NCBI GenBank assembly: GCA_040905865.1
Contig: JBBDQU010000016.1
Coordinates: forward strand, 9,785 to 50,927
From: Alphaproteobacteria bacterium
Lineage (GTDB): Bacteria; Pseudomonadota; Alphaproteobacteria; UBA8366; GCA-2717185
Length of the DNA stretch: 41,143 nucleotides
Reading direction: 5' to 3'
In this document: in pieces, positions 1 to 9,528 of the stretch
Position numbering within the stretch: position 1 is the first letter of the stretch
Layout: every line of letters starts with the position of its first letter
Position numbers and translations under genes: made by a program
Notes under the pieces: model-generated
The model's database searches: none
The model's input: only the letters and a program-made list of their open reading frames with translations
Told to the model about the DNA's origin: nothing

Positions 1-33
1 CCCCCCCCCACAACTATTTAATCGGGGGTTCAC

Positions 34-966
34 TTGCCAAATTCAGCCATTCCAACCTGCTCGGACCTGATCAAGAGCGGGTTCGTCAAGCGGCGAAAAA
101 TCATTGGCGAGGTCATGCGCGCCTTTCTGTTTCTCAGCGCGGCCCTGTCGATCTTCGTGACCACGGCCATCGTGTTCGTCCTGCTGCGTGACGCCTGGCC
201 CTTCTTCGCGCAAATTCCGCTCACGGATTTCCTGTTCGGCACCATGTGGACTCCGGTCTTTGCCGATCCGCAGTTCGGGGTGCTGCCCCTGCTGTTGGCG
301 ACGCTTCAGACCGCCGGACTCGCGATGATCATCGCCGTTCCCTTCGGCCTGATCATGGCGATCTATCTCAGCGAGTACGCCAGACCGTCCGTGCGTGAGA
401 CGATCAAGCCGGCGCTCGAGATGCTGGAAGCGGTGCCGACCGTCGTGTACGGGTATTTCGCGCTGCTCGTGATGACGCCATTCCTGCAGAATTTCATCCC
501 CGGGCTGAAGGGAATCAACCTGCTGGTGCCCGGCATCATCCTTGGCATCATGATTCTGCCCTATGTCGTCTCGATCTCCGAAGACGCCATGCGTGCCGTG
601 CCCAACGGGCTGCGCGAGGGTGCCTACGCGCTCGGCATGGCCAAGTGGCAGGTCGCGATCAGGGTGGTCATTCCGGGGGCATTTTCCGGCATCACAGCGG
701 CGTTCATTCTTGGCATGTCGCGCGCGGTGGGCGAGACGATGGTGCTGGCCATCGCCGCGGGTCAAAACCCCAACCTCACCTGGGACCCGCGCGAAGGCGC
801 GGCCACCATCACCGCATACATTGTGCAGATGAGCCTGGGCGACGTGGCGCACGGGTCGCTGGCATACACGACGATCTTCGCGGTCGGCCTGCTTCTCTTC
901 CTCATCACGCTCACGTTCAACGTCATCGGCTTCTATCTGCGCCGCAAGTTCCGCGAGGCTTATTAA
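34..966 (+). CDS. pstC: Phosphate ABC transporter permease PstC
   Basis: Inner-membrane permease that pairs with PstA to move inorganic phosphate delivered by the periplasmic PstS. The 310-residue protein shows about six hydrophobic segments and, near residues 196-235, the ABC-permease cytoplasmic loop (EGAYALGMAKW ... SRAVGETM) that contacts PstB. An in-frame stop at 19-21 limits the start to TTG at 34 or ATG at 115; the ATG has a GAGG close by, but the basic stretch before it (KRRK) matches the usual N-terminus of the family, so the TTG is kept with moderate confidence. It is followed after one base by pstA. pstS and any Pho box would lie outside the window on the left. Confidence 0.93.
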   Translation: MPNSAIPTCSDLIKSGFVKRRKIIGEVMRAFLFLSAALSIFVTTAIVFVLLRDAWPFFAQIPLTDFLFGTMWTPVFADPQFGVLPLLLATLQTAGLAMIIAVPFGLIMAIYLSEYARPSVRETIKPALEMLEAVPTVVYGYFALLVMTPFLQNFIPGLKGINLLVPGIILGIMILPYVVSISEDAMRAVPNGLREGAYALGMAKWQVAIRVVIPGAFSGITAAFILGMSRAVGETMVLAIAAGQNPNLTWDPREGAATITAYIVQMSLGDVAHGSLAYTTIFAVGLLLFLITLTFNVIGFYLRRKFREAY

Positions 967-967
967 G

Positions 968-1921
968 ATGGCCGTTACGACGGAAGGAAATCTCGGCGCG
1001 TCGACCAATACCAGCCGAGCTGCATTCAACGCCGTCCGTGCAGCGAAGCGGAAGGACATCGTCTTTGCCCTTGGCGGGCTTTTGGTCATGGCCATTGCCA
1101 TGACGCTTTTGCTCACCTTGATAGGCGATCTCGTGGTGCGCGGATTGCCGCGGATCGACTACGATTTCCTGACCAATTTCCCGTCGCGCCGGGCCGCGCG
1201 CGCCGGCATCCTTTCGGCCTGGGTCGGATCGCTCCTTGTCATGCTGGTAACGGCGCTGCTTGCCGTGCCGGTCGGGGTGGCAGCCGGCCTCTATCTGGAG
1301 GAGTATGCGAGGAAGGGGAAGCTGGCGAACATTATCGAGATCAACGTGGCGAACCTCGCCGGCGTGCCTTCGATCATTTACGGACTGCTTGCGCTCGGCC
1401 TCTTCGTCTATGGCATGAACCTCGGCAAGACCGTGATTGTGGCCGGCATGACGCTGGCGCTGCTGATCCTGCCGATCGTTATCGTGTCCACGCGCGAGGC
1501 GGTGCGTTCGATTCCACGCGTCATCAAGGAGGGCGCCTACGGGCTTGGCGCCGACCAATGGCAGGTGATGTGGAACTACATCATTCCCGCGGCGCGGCCT
1601 GGTATCCTGACCGGCGCCATCGTTGGACTCAGTCGCGCCATCGGCGAGACGGCGCCAATAATCACGATCGGCGCACTGACTTTCATTGCCTTCCTGCCGC
1701 CGCCCCCGGTGTCGGGTGAGTTCCCATTCATTTCTTTCGAGTGGCTGACCGCGCCCTTCACCGTGCTGCCGATCCAGATGTTCAATTGGGTGTCACGCCC
1801 TCAGGTCGATTTCCACACGAACGCGGCGGCGACCGGCGTCGTGCTGATGGTGCTGACCCTCTCGCTCAACGGCATCGCGATCTGGATACGCTACCGGCTT
1901 CGCAAGGCGCACAGAAACTAA
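968..1921 (+). CDS. pstA: Phosphate ABC transporter permease PstA
   Basis: Second membrane subunit of the Pst phosphate importer, 317 residues. A basic N-terminal tail of about 30 residues is followed by six hydrophobic segments. The EAA-type loop ([12 protein letters not shown] ... [10 protein letters not shown], about residues 180-220) closely parallels that of PstC, as expected for the coupling helix that docks on PstB. It starts one base after the pstC stop, so translation is probably coupled. Length and order (C-A-B-phoU) are typical of the operon. Confidence 0.95.
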   Translation: MAVTTEGNLGASTNTSRAAFNAVRAAKRKDIVFALGGLLVMAIAMTLLLTLIGDLVVRGLPRIDYDFLTNFPSRRAARAGILSAWVGSLLVMLVTALLAVPVGVAAGLYLEEYARKGKLANIIEINVANLAGVPSIIYGLLALGLFVYGMNLGKTVIVAGMTLALLILPIVIVSTREAVRSIPRVIKEGAYGLGADQWQVMWNYIIPAARPGILTGAIVGLSRAIGETAPIITIGALTFIAFLPPPPVSGEFPFISFEWLTAPFTVLPIQMFNWVSRPQVDFHTNAAATGVVLMVLTLSLNGIAIWIRYRLRKAHRN

Positions 1922-1937
1922 TTCCACGGTGAAAGAT

Positions 1938-2798
1938 ATGAACTTCAGCAGTACCCAGACCAGCGTGATCTCCGAAATTCCCGGTCCGGTGGATGACAAA
2001 ATGCCGCCCCCGATCAAGCCGGCAGCGGAGCAGGAGAACCTGCGCGCCCGGCTCGAAGACTTCAACTTCTTTTATGCGGACGGCACGCAGGCGATCAAGA
2101 ATGTGACCATGCCGATCCTCGATCGGAAGGTGACAGCGATTATCGGACCTTCCGGCTGCGGCAAGTCCACGCTTCTTCGCAGTCTCAACCGGATGCACGA
2201 CCTTTATCCGGGCAACCGCTACGAGGGGCGGATCATTCTCGAGCCTGAAGGCGAGAATCTGGTCGGGCCCGATGCGGATCCGGTACTGGTGCGGCTGCGC
2301 ATCGGTATGGTGTTCCAGAAACCGAACCCCTTTCCAAAATCCATATACGAGAACGTCGCTGCCGGATTGCGCGTGCGGGGCGTCAGAAATCGCGTGGTGA
2401 TCGACGAAGCGGTGGAAAGCGCGCTCAAACGGGCTGCGGTGTGGGACGAGACCAAGGACAAGCTGCACGGTTCGGCCTATGACCTTTCGGGCGGGCAGCA
2501 ACAGCGCCTGTGCATTGCTCGCGCCCTGGCGTCGAACCCCGAAATTCTGCTCCTTGACGAGCCGACTTCTGCGCTTGATCCGATCGCAACGGCGAAGATC
2601 GAGGACCTGGTGCAAGAGCTTTCGGAGAGCGTCACGATCGTAATCGTGACGCACAACATGCAGCAGGCAGCGCGCATCTCGCACCGCACGGCATTCATGT
2701 ATCTGGGAAATTTGATCGAGTTCGGCGAAACCGAGCAGATTTTCAGAGCGCCGAAGCATCCGAGAACCGAAAACTACATCACGGGTCGCTACGGTTGA
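1938..2798 (+). CDS. pstB: Phosphate ABC transporter ATPase PstB
   Basis: Cytoplasmic ATPase that energises the Pst importer. Walker A (GPSGCGKS), the Q-loop ([12 protein letters not shown]), the ABC signature (LSGGQQQR), Walker B (ILLLDEP) and the switch histidine (VTHNM) are all present in order. The family-typical [11 protein letters not shown] string separates PstB from other ABC ATPases. Two starts are possible: GTG at 1929 and ATG at 1938. The ATG is preferred because GGTGAAAG sits just upstream. An N-terminal extension of about 35 residues before the ABC core is common in alphaproteobacterial PstB. Confidence 0.95.
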   Translation: MNFSSTQTSVISEIPGPVDDKMPPPIKPAAEQENLRARLEDFNFFYADGTQAIKNVTMPILDRKVTAIIGPSGCGKSTLLRSLNRMHDLYPGNRYEGRIILEPEGENLVGPDADPVLVRLRIGMVFQKPNPFPKSIYENVAAGLRVRGVRNRVVIDEAVESALKRAAVWDETKDKLHGSAYDLSGGQQQRLCIARALASNPEILLLDEPTSALDPIATAKIEDLVQELSESVTIVIVTHNMQQAARISHRTAFMYLGNLIEFGETEQIFRAPKHPRTENYITGRYG

Positions 2799-2846
2799 TC
2801 CTCTTTGCGATTGAGTTCTGGAAATGTTACCGCGGAAGGCCGGAAA

Positions 2847-3536
2847 ATGACTGAGAAGCATACGCTGCGTTCGTTCGATGATGCCCTTGACAATCTGTCT
2901 TCGCGAATTTCGACCATGGGACAGCATGTCATCGCAATGGTGGACACAGCGGGAAAGGTATTTCGTGACCGGGACGTCGAAGGCGCGAAACAACTGGTAA
3001 GAAGAGATCTGGACATCGACCGTCAGCAAGACGAAATCAATGCCGCCGTGGTCGAGTTACTCTCCCGTTTCAATCCCATTGCCCGCGACCTGCGGGAAGT
3101 ACTGGCAATGGAGCATGTGGCGGCGAATCTGGAGCGGATAGGCGATCACGCGAAGAACATCGCCAAGCGGTCGATCACGGGTCCCCAGCCGATTGCTTCC
3201 GGGGGAGGCGCGGAACTTCTGGATCAGCTGCACAATTTCGTTTTGCGCTCGCTCCGCGATGTGATGCGCGCACTGGGCGATCGCGATGTTTTGCTTGCGG
3301 ACCAGGTACATCGCAATGACGACCATATGGACCAGCTCTATGACGACCTGTTCCACACGATCATAGCTGACCTTCAGGTATCCCATGGAACGGCCGCCAA
3401 CGAAATTCAGGCACTTTTTGTCGGCAAGAGCCTGGAGCGCATCGGGGACCACGCGACCAACATAGCCGAGGAAATCCGTTTCATGACCAAAGGAGACATG
3501 CCGTCGGCGACACGTGAATCTGATCTGTCTCATTGA
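2847..3536 (+). CDS. phoU: Phosphate transport regulator PhoU
   Basis: PhoU links the Pst transporter to the PhoR/PhoB system and restrains phosphate uptake. The 229-residue product has the two-fold repeated three-helix architecture, seen as two copies of an ERIGDHA(K/T)NIAxxI motif (about residues 92-107 and 195-210), whose acidic residues bind metal clusters. The ATG at 2847 is chosen over upstream starts because it begins the conserved MTEKHTLRSFD N-terminus and is preceded by GGAAGG about eight bases away. It ends the pst operon; phoB, often next in related genomes, is not here. Confidence 0.94.
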   Translation: MTEKHTLRSFDDALDNLSSRISTMGQHVIAMVDTAGKVFRDRDVEGAKQLVRRDLDIDRQQDEINAAVVELLSRFNPIARDLREVLAMEHVAANLERIGDHAKNIAKRSITGPQPIASGGGAELLDQLHNFVLRSLRDVMRALGDRDVLLADQVHRNDDHMDQLYDDLFHTIIADLQVSHGTAANEIQALFVGKSLERIGDHATNIAEEIRFMTKGDMPSATRESDLSH

Positions 3537-3563
3537 AGATATGGCGGCTTCACAGGATTGAAT

Positions 3564-3581
3564 GGAACCTGCCGCGGTTCC
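3564..3581. terminator. Weak hairpin between phoU and the converging gene
   Basis: A perfect six-base inverted repeat (GGAACC / GGTTCC, six-base loop) lies between the convergent ends of phoU and the small unknown gene. It lacks a T-run, so a role as terminator is only a possibility. It also contains GGAAC and a nearby CGTT, but their spacing is 12, wrong for an EcfG promoter. Confidence 0.25.
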
Positions 3582-3622
3582 GTTCGGCATGCCATCATAG
3601 CGCCCCGCATCGACGATAAAGG

Positions 3623-3949
3623 TCAATCGACGGAACCCGGATCGACGGCGACGCCATTGCGAACGGCCCTGACGATACGTGGCGCACTCGCCGAAGGGAT
3701 CCTTTCACCGTTTCCTATCCGTGTGACCCTGTACAGCTTTACGTCTTCGAAACCGGAGCGTTCCGGCGAACTCTCGTTACCGACGTGCCGGCCGCCCGGT
3801 CCCAGGTCGCGGGCTGCGGTGGCCACGGCGGTACCGGACGATTCCGCCTCCACGATAACTTCGTCCCAGCGGGAATGGTCCAGCCAGCGCGGATCCGTGG
3901 GATCGGCCACGGGTTCTATCTTCCAGAGATGCATATCCTGCCGCTGCAT
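3623..3949 (-). CDS. Small conserved-looking protein of unknown function
   Basis: A 108-residue soluble protein, no signal peptide or membrane segment. I do not recognise a named family. The N-terminal part (LWKIEPVADPTDPRW followed by WDEVIVEAES and an alanine-rich helix) has the look of short alphaproteobacterial proteins of the form 'WKIEPVxxxxDPxW..S..(E)(V)IVxA...A..A', with a later LYRVTRIG strand. Two starts are possible: ATG at 3949 and ATG at 3934; the second begins MHLWKIEP directly and has an AGGA just upstream. It is the last gene of a - strand series below the EEP hydrolase (72-base gap) and could share its transcript. Confidence that it is a real gene is moderate. Confidence 0.55.
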   Translation of the reverse strand: MQRQDMHLWKIEPVADPTDPRWLDHSRWDEVIVEAESSGTAVATAARDLGPGGRHVGNESSPERSGFEDVKLYRVTRIGNGERIPSASAPRIVRAVRNGVAVDPGSVD

Positions 3950-4020
3950 ACCCGATGCGCCACTTCTCCAGTAAGGTCTATCGGACTCACCTGTTCAGAT
4001 CGACCCGGTCGCGGTTCCAC

Positions 4021-4680
4021 TTACCGACGTCGGTACCATGACATCATCCGGACAGGCTCTGCTTCCAGGCACTCCTCACCGGAGGTCGCCAGATCCAGAA
4101 CGATAGGGCAATGGTCGGAACGCCCGCGGTCTAGTATCCCGGTACTGGTACAGCGCAGGCCGCGCGCCAGACATCGGTCTAGCCGGAACGGAACGACATT
4201 GGCTGCCCGGTGCGTCGCCCGACGGGGACCGATATCGGTAAAGCCGCGAAGGAATATCGGACCGACAGCATTGAAATCCCCGATAATGGCGGCGGGACCT
4301 TCAAGGGACGCCGCCGTGTAAGTAAGCTGACGCCGGTTCAGCCGTTGTCCGTGCGACAGATGTATATTCGCAAAGGCAATTCCATTGAGTTGCACTATCT
4401 GCGCAATGCGGCGCGGCAGACGGCCGGGCAGAGAGGAAACAGGCAGCGACAGTTCCGTCGGCTGCTCCAGGCGACCCGGAGTCCAGGCCGCCAGCCCGTA
4501 TATCCGGCCAGGCATCGGCATGTGCCGGATGTTTCCACCGGCCAGCGACGTCAAGGCTTCAATATCGTTCGTCGCTTCCTGCAACAACAGGAGATCAGGT
4601 CGCTCCCTGTCGATAAGCATCGAAATGTTTTCGACAGTCGCACCTGTCTGGCGCAGAAGGTTCCAGCTGATTACTTTCAC
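4021..4680 (-). CDS. Endonuclease/exonuclease/phosphatase (EEP) family protein
   Basis: Predicted Mg2+-dependent phosphoesterase of the EEP fold, 219 residues. Visible catalytic landmarks are the N-terminal SWN (Asn7), LLLQE (Glu35), an H in the IHLSHG strand, GDFN, and the C-terminal SDHCPI. These are the signature residues of DNase I/sphingomyelinase/exonuclease III-like enzymes; the substrate cannot be told from sequence. The start is GTG at 4680, supported by AGGGAG eight bases upstream; the reading frame extends further up but without family similarity. It lies 154 bases below the cardiolipin synthase-like gene on the same strand. EEP and PLD-type genes often sit together in alphaproteobacteria, suggesting a shared lipid or envelope role (inference). 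Confidence 0.8.
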   Translation of the reverse strand: MKVISWNLLRQTGATVENISMLIDRERPDLLLLQEATNDIEALTSLAGGNIRHMPMPGRIYGLAAWTPGRLEQPTELSLPVSSLPGRLPRRIAQIVQLNGIAFANIHLSHGQRLNRRQLTYTAASLEGPAAIIGDFNAVGPIFLRGFTDIGPRRATHRAANVVPFRLDRCLARGLRCTSTGILDRGRSDHCPIVLDLATSGEECLEAEPVRMMSWYRRR

Positions 4681-4834
4681 GCAGGCTACTCCCTGTAGAA
4701 TAATGTCCTTCCGTCCGGCCGACGAGCAACCAGGATGTTGCGGGTTTTTGTAAAATGGAATACGGGTCAAGGGTACCCGGTATTACAGATGGTTACAGCG
4801 GCACGGAGTTCAAGGACTTCAGGCAAACAAAACC

Positions 4835-6262
4835 TTATAAATACGGCAACATCAGCCGCGCCGCCGCGTCCCGCAGACGCAAGGCAAGCGGTTGCGTCGC
4901 GAGTTGCGACGCCGGCACCCGGTGCGATACCGCGATCCTTGCGTCGATCATGCCGTCAATTTCCGCGGTGGTTGCACGGGAATACGCCTCCAGATTGAAT
5001 TCGAAGTTCAGTCTCGTGCTGCGAGTGTCCCAGTTTGCTGTTCCGATCAGGCACCAATGGCCATCCACGGTCATCAGTTTCGCGTGACTGAACGGCTGGG
5101 ATACCCGATAGATGCTGATGCCGGGTGGCAGCTGCCTGAGATGCGCACCCATGGCCCAGTCCAGCACGCGGTGGTCCGACCTTTCCGGAATGAGGATGTC
5201 TATCGAGAGTCCGCGCAGTGCCGCCCATTCTATCGCATACATGAGTTTCTCATCCGGGAGAAAATACGGCGTTACAATCCGTAGCCGTTTGTTGGCCGCA
5301 AAAATCGCGGCGGCCAGAACGGTTTCCAGAATTCCGACCTGCTCATCCGGACCGGAACTTATGCCGCGCGCCCAGACAGAACCGGCATTGTGGAGTTCGG
5401 GCCACCAGACGTCGTCGTCAAGCATCTCCCCGGTGGTAAACCCCCAATCCTCCGAAAACGTTTCCATAAGGTGGCGAACCGCCGGGCCCTCCACGCGAAA
5501 GTGAATATCGGAAACGGGATGCTCCGGGTGACGGCCGATAACGTTCTCGTCAGCGATATTCATCCCGCCGGTAAAAGCTGTCCTGCCGTCCACGACCAGT
5601 ATTTTCTTGTGGCTGCGCATGTTCAGATACGGCATCCGCCAGGGCAGCCTGTTATGGAGGAAGCGCGCAACGGTTACGCCTTCGCGGCGTAGCGCCCGAA
5701 CCGCGGGCGCGTAAAAATAGCCGCCGCCGATGCCGTCGATGAGCACCCGTACATGGACGCCCCGCGCTTGCGCTTCGCAAAGCGCCTTGATGAATAACCG
5801 GCCGACCCTGTCGGCCCGAAAGATGTAGGATGCAAACGCGATGCTGTGCCGGGCATTCCGTATCGCGGACAGCATCGCCGGGTAAGCCTTGTCACCGCAT
5901 TCCAGCGCAACGATGCTGTTGCCGCCGGTCAGCGCCTGCCCCGTCAGTTGTTTGACGACGCGTGCTATGAGGCCGATGTTTTCAGGAATCTCGGGGGCGG
6001 CGCATCCCTGCGGCGCAGCCGCGCGCAAATTGATCGCCTGACGCAGTCGCGAGGCGCGACGGGCAACGCGGTTTATCCCGAAGAAATAATATGCGGTTGC
6101 GCCGAAGAGCGGCGACAGCCACGCCACCCCGATCCAGGCAATCGCGGCCCGGACGGATCTGCGGCGGAGAAGAACATGGATCGTTACGGCGCCTCCCAGG
6201 ATCACGTGAATAACGCCGATCAGCATTCCGTGACTGAATAAATCCGGCAGGACATAGGTCAT
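4835..6262 (-). CDS. cls: Cardiolipin synthase / phospholipase D family protein
   Basis: Membrane-bound PLD-superfamily enzyme, 475 residues, probably joining two phosphatidylglycerol molecules into cardiolipin. Two hydrophobic segments open the protein (about 10-30 and 40-62), as in ClsA-type synthases. Two HKD motifs follow: HKKILVVD at 218-225 and HAKLMTVD at 393-400, each followed by a G(G/T)xN segment. The gene starts nine bases after the stop of the CheB-CheR-HWE kinase gene, so the two are very probably co-transcribed from the EcfG promoter at 9481-9506. Cardiolipin content commonly rises under osmotic and stationary-phase stress, in line with such control. Confidence 0.88.
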   Translation of the reverse strand: MTYVLPDLFSHGMLIGVIHVILGGAVTIHVLLRRRSVRAAIAWIGVAWLSPLFGATAYYFFGINRVARRASRLRQAINLRAAAPQGCAAPEIPENIGLIARVVKQLTGQALTGGNSIVALECGDKAYPAMLSAIRNARHSIAFASYIFRADRVGRLFIKALCEAQARGVHVRVLIDGIGGGYFYAPAVRALRREGVTVARFLHNRLPWRMPYLNMRSHKKILVVDGRTAFTGGMNIADENVIGRHPEHPVSDIHFRVEGPAVRHLMETFSEDWGFTTGEMLDDDVWWPELHNAGSVWARGISSGPDEQVGILETVLAAAIFAANKRLRIVTPYFLPDEKLMYAIEWAALRGLSIDILIPERSDHRVLDWAMGAHLRQLPPGISIYRVSQPFSHAKLMTVDGHWCLIGTANWDTRSTRLNFEFNLEAYSRATTAEIDGMIDARIAVSHRVPASQLATQPLALRLRDAAARLMLPYL

Positions 6263-6271
6263 CGAAGAATG

Positions 6272-9200
6272 TCAGCAGTCGGTCGCCGGGGCTGCGGCTC
6301 CGGGTGTAATAAGCTGCGACTGGGACTGCATGGGGATTTTCAACACCGCACGAACACCGTCAGGGTCGAAGCGGATATCCACCGTGCCGTCGAGTTCGTA
6401 TTCCACTTCACGTTCGATCAGCGTTGTTCCGTAGCCGCTTCCCCTGGGCGCGACGACAGCGGGACCGTCCGTTTCTCGCCAGCGTAGGACAAGCCAGTCT
6501 CCAATCTCGTCCTGTTCTGTCTTCCAGTCGATTGATACCCTGCCTTCGGACGCGGAAAGCGCGCCATACTTCACCGCGTTGGTTCCCAGTTCATGCAAAA
6601 CCATGCCAAGCGCCAGGGCGGCCTTCGGATTGACCCGCAACGGCGGACCCGAAAGCGAGATGCAAGCGTCACCGGACAGTTCATGCGCCTGCGTTGCATC
6701 GCGGATCAGTTCGGCCAGGTCGACACTGGTCCATCCCTCCTGCGAGATAAGATTATAGGAGGTGGCCATGGCCTCCAGGCGGCCCGAGAAGACCTCCACG
6801 AACGCTTCGGGATCGGTGGTGCGGCGGGCGGTCAGCCTGGCCAGCGCCATTATGACTGTCAGCATGTTCCGTACGCGGTGGTTCAACTCGTCGATCATGG
6901 TGCGAAGGTGATCCTCCGCATGCACGATCTCGCTGACATCCACGAACGTCACGAGTGTTCCCTCGACTCCCTCGCCGCCGCCCTGATACGGCAGTACTCT
7001 CATCAGGAAATGCTGATCGCCGCAATTCACGCGCCGTTCCAGCGGTTCGCCGGAATTCGCAACCGACTGAATGTTGTCGCACAGATCGGGCAGGTCCACC
7101 TTGTATGTAATGTCGGTCAGGGGACGGCCCCGATCGCTCGGGAGCAAATTGAAAATTCCTTGTACTTTCGGCGTAAACATGCGAATTCGCAGGTTCAGAT
7201 CGAGGAAGACAACGGCAATATCCGTGCCTGCGAAGACATTTTGAAGGTCGCTGTGCGCCGTATCGAGCGCGCGCATCTTCAACTCCAGATCGGCATTCAC
7301 ACTCTGGAGCTCCTCATTCATCGATTGAGACTCCTCCTTCGAGGTCTCCAGTTCCTCATTTGCCGATTGAAGCTCCTCATTCAGCGAAAGCAGCTCTTCA
7401 TTCGTGGACCGCGCTTCGTTCAATGAAATCTCATATTGCTCCGTTAACAGCTGAATACGCTCACGCATCTCGTGCAATTCCTGCTCCAGCTGTCTGCCAT
7501 CGTCTTCGGAGCGATTGGCCGGCAGGGGAATGCTGTCATTCTCCCGGACCTGCGTCGGTCCGGTTTCGTCAAACAGGACCACATACAGCGGTTCTTCCCT
7601 GTCGATGGTCAGGGGCTCAACGATCAGGACGACCGCCTGTACCTTGTCGCTGTCCGGTTCAAGCATCATGCCACGCCGGGATGCAGCGCGGTTCCCTTCC
7701 CGGGCCTCCTTCAAGGCGAGCATTAAATCGAAGCGCAATTCCTTCCGGGCCATCGGCAGAATCTGCTGGATCGGCTTTCCGGTGGAAAGTTCAAGATATT
7801 TTCCGGTGCCCGACGACGAATGGATAATATTCCCGGAACGATCCACGACCACGTGCGGCGGGACATAGCGCGCCACGACCAGTTCACCGACGGCGCGACT
7901 CACCGCCGACATGCCGGCCGTCCTGTTTCTGTAATGCCCCTCGCCGGCCGAACGGGTTCTGGTAAAGGGCAATATCGGGGCAGGCGCGGCGCGGCCCGGA
8001 TCATCGTTGCGCCTGAAAATCGAATTCGTGCTGTCCACCGGCGTAAACAGTTCGGTTCCCCTGGAAACGCTCTCCGATGTCCCAAGGAACAGGAATCCCC
8101 CGGATCGAAGAGCGTAGTGAAACACCGGAAGTAGCTGCTGCTGCAGGTCGCTGCCAAAATAGATCAGAAGATTGCGGCACGATATCAGGTCGAGCCGCGG
8201 AAAAGGCGGATCGTTTGTAATATTGTGATGCGAGAATACACACAGTTTACGCAACTCCTTGCGAACGGTATAGGTGAGACCGTCGCTGTCGAAGAAGCGT
8301 TCCTTGCGCTCTTCGGATACGCCGCGCAGCAGCGGGGCCGGATATCTTCCCGCTCGCGCGGCCGCCAGTGCGTCCTCGGCGAGGTCGCTGCCAAAAATGC
8401 AGATTTTGGGACGCGATCCCGCCCTTGCCGCACCTTCACTCAACAGGATAGCCAGTGAGTATACTTCCTCCCCGGTTGCGCATCCCGGAACCCAGACCCG
8501 AACATCCGTATTCGGGTCGATATCCTCCACAAGTTCCGGAATTACGTTTTTTTCCAGACTTTCAAACGCATCGTCGTTGCGAAAAAAATAGGTGACGCCT
8601 ATCAGCAGGTCCCGAAACAGGGCTTCGTGTTCCGCCGGATTGTCGCGCAATGTATCCACATAGTCGCCAACGTTGAAAATCTGCAGCACCTGCATCCGCC
8701 GCTGCACACGGCGCATGAACGAGCCTTCCTTGTAACCGCTGAAATCATGTCCCAACTGCTTTGCAAGCAGCGCGCATATCTCCAGACGAACCGCATCGGG
8801 ATCCTGCGTCGGCGTTTCTTCTTCTATTGCGGTTGCAACACTTTCCGCGGCCTTCAGGTAGGCGGTAATGCGATCCATCATCTTTTCAGGCGGAAGAATA
8901 TAGTCGCTCAGACCGGCGCTTATGACGCTTTCAGGCATGCCGGTATGCTTCGGTGTGGAATGATCGGCGCCCTGGGTGATGGACAGGCCCCCATGTTCCT
9001 TGATTCTCTTGACGCCGATGGTCCCGTCGCTGCCTGTACCCGAAAGGATGATACCGATCGCCCGTTCCGCCGCATCCGCCGCCAGCGAGGAAAAAAAGAT
9101 GTCGATCTGGTTGAGCGGGCGCTGGTTTCCGGCGGCGGCCACCTTCAGCCGCCCCGATTCAATCGTCAGTAAAGTGCCTGGCTGAATAACATGCACGCTG

Positions 9201-9418
9201 CCCGGCTCGACCGCATCGCCGTCTACCGCCGGCTTTACGGGAATCGGCGCACTACGGCGTAAAATCTCCACGAGCATACTCTCGCGATCCGGCGAAAGAT
9301 GCGCAATCACCACAAAGCCCATAGGGGTATCCGGCGCGATCGTCCGGAAAAACGCCTGCATCGGTTCCAGCCCGCCCGCGGACGAACCCAGCGCCACTAT
9401 GGGAAAATCGGTTGCCAA
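6272..9418 (-). CDS. CheB-CheR-PAS-HWE hybrid sensor histidine kinase
   Basis: A 1048-residue soluble multidomain signalling protein. Order: CheB methylesterase-like domain (1-190; catalytic Ser12 in GSSAGG, His in AHLSPD, Asp in SGTGSDG); CheR-like methyltransferase (about 210-480; GCATGEE SAM loop, SCRNLLIYF); a second globular part; a long coiled coil of NEEL(L/Q)S(L/A/V)NEE repeats (about 640-720); a PAS domain (about 725-830); and an HWE-family kinase core with His847 in ELNHRVRN, the N-box HELGTNAVKYG and WRE at 980-982. No receiver domain and no membrane segment. HWE/HisKA_2 kinases frequently feed the PhyR general stress pathway. An exact EcfG promoter lies 63 bases upstream, implying feedback (inference). 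The cls gene follows directly. Confidence 0.93.
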   Translation of the reverse strand: MATDFPIVALGSSAGGLEPMQAFFRTIAPDTPMGFVVIAHLSPDRESMLVEILRRSAPIPVKPAVDGDAVEPGSVHVIQPGTLLTIESGRLKVAAAGNQRPLNQIDIFFSSLAADAAERAIGIILSGTGSDGTIGVKRIKEHGGLSITQGADHSTPKHTGMPESVISAGLSDYILPPEKMMDRITAYLKAAESVATAIEEETPTQDPDAVRLEICALLAKQLGHDFSGYKEGSFMRRVQRRMQVLQIFNVGDYVDTLRDNPAEHEALFRDLLIGVTYFFRNDDAFESLEKNVIPELVEDIDPNTDVRVWVPGCATGEEVYSLAILLSEGAARAGSRPKICIFGSDLAEDALAAARAGRYPAPLLRGVSEERKERFFDSDGLTYTVRKELRKLCVFSHHNITNDPPFPRLDLISCRNLLIYFGSDLQQQLLPVFHYALRSGGFLFLGTSESVSRGTELFTPVDSTNSIFRRNDDPGRAAPAPILPFTRTRSAGEGHYRNRTAGMSAVSRAVGELVVARYVPPHVVVDRSGNIIHSSSGTGKYLELSTGKPIQQILPMARKELRFDLMLALKEAREGNRAASRRGMMLEPDSDKVQAVVLIVEPLTIDREEPLYVVLFDETGPTQVRENDSIPLPANRSEDDGRQLEQELHEMRERIQLLTEQYEISLNEARSTNEELLSLNEELQSANEELETSKEESQSMNEELQSVNADLELKMRALDTAHSDLQNVFAGTDIAVVFLDLNLRIRMFTPKVQGIFNLLPSDRGRPLTDITYKVDLPDLCDNIQSVANSGEPLERRVNCGDQHFLMRVLPYQGGGEGVEGTLVTFVDVSEIVHAEDHLRTMIDELNHRVRNMLTVIMALARLTARRTTDPEAFVEVFSGRLEAMATSYNLISQEGWTSVDLAELIRDATQAHELSGDACISLSGPPLRVNPKAALALGMVLHELGTNAVKYGALSASEGRVSIDWKTEQDEIGDWLVLRWRETDGPAVVAPRGSGYGTTLIEREVEYELDGTVDIRFDPDGVRAVLKIPMQSQSQLITPGAAAPATDC

Positions 9419-9480
9419 TGCATCGCCATCCTGAATTTTCGCATCAGAAACGCGCCGTGAAGTGGCCGGCGAGTACGGTA

Positions 9481-9506
9481 AACGCGAAATACGCCATTAC
9501 CGTTCC
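9481..9506 (-). promoter_or_regulatory. EcfG-type promoter of the CheB-CheR-HWE kinase operon
   Basis: On the - strand GGAAC (9506-9502) is followed after 17 bases by CGTT (9484-9481), the exact consensus for the alphaproteobacterial GSR sigma factor EcfG. The inferred TSS is near 9474, about 55 bases before the kinase ATG at 9418. Confidence 0.85.
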
Positions 9507-9528
9507 ATCCCGGGAGCCTCGGGCGCAC

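Noticed and set aside
43-1116. 357-residue open frame opposite pstC
   Set aside because: Antisense shadow of a well-defined permease gene; charged, repeat-like composition.
3564-3586. EcfG promoter downstream of phoU
   Set aside because: GGAAC and CGTT are present but only 12 bases apart, and no gene follows in that direction.
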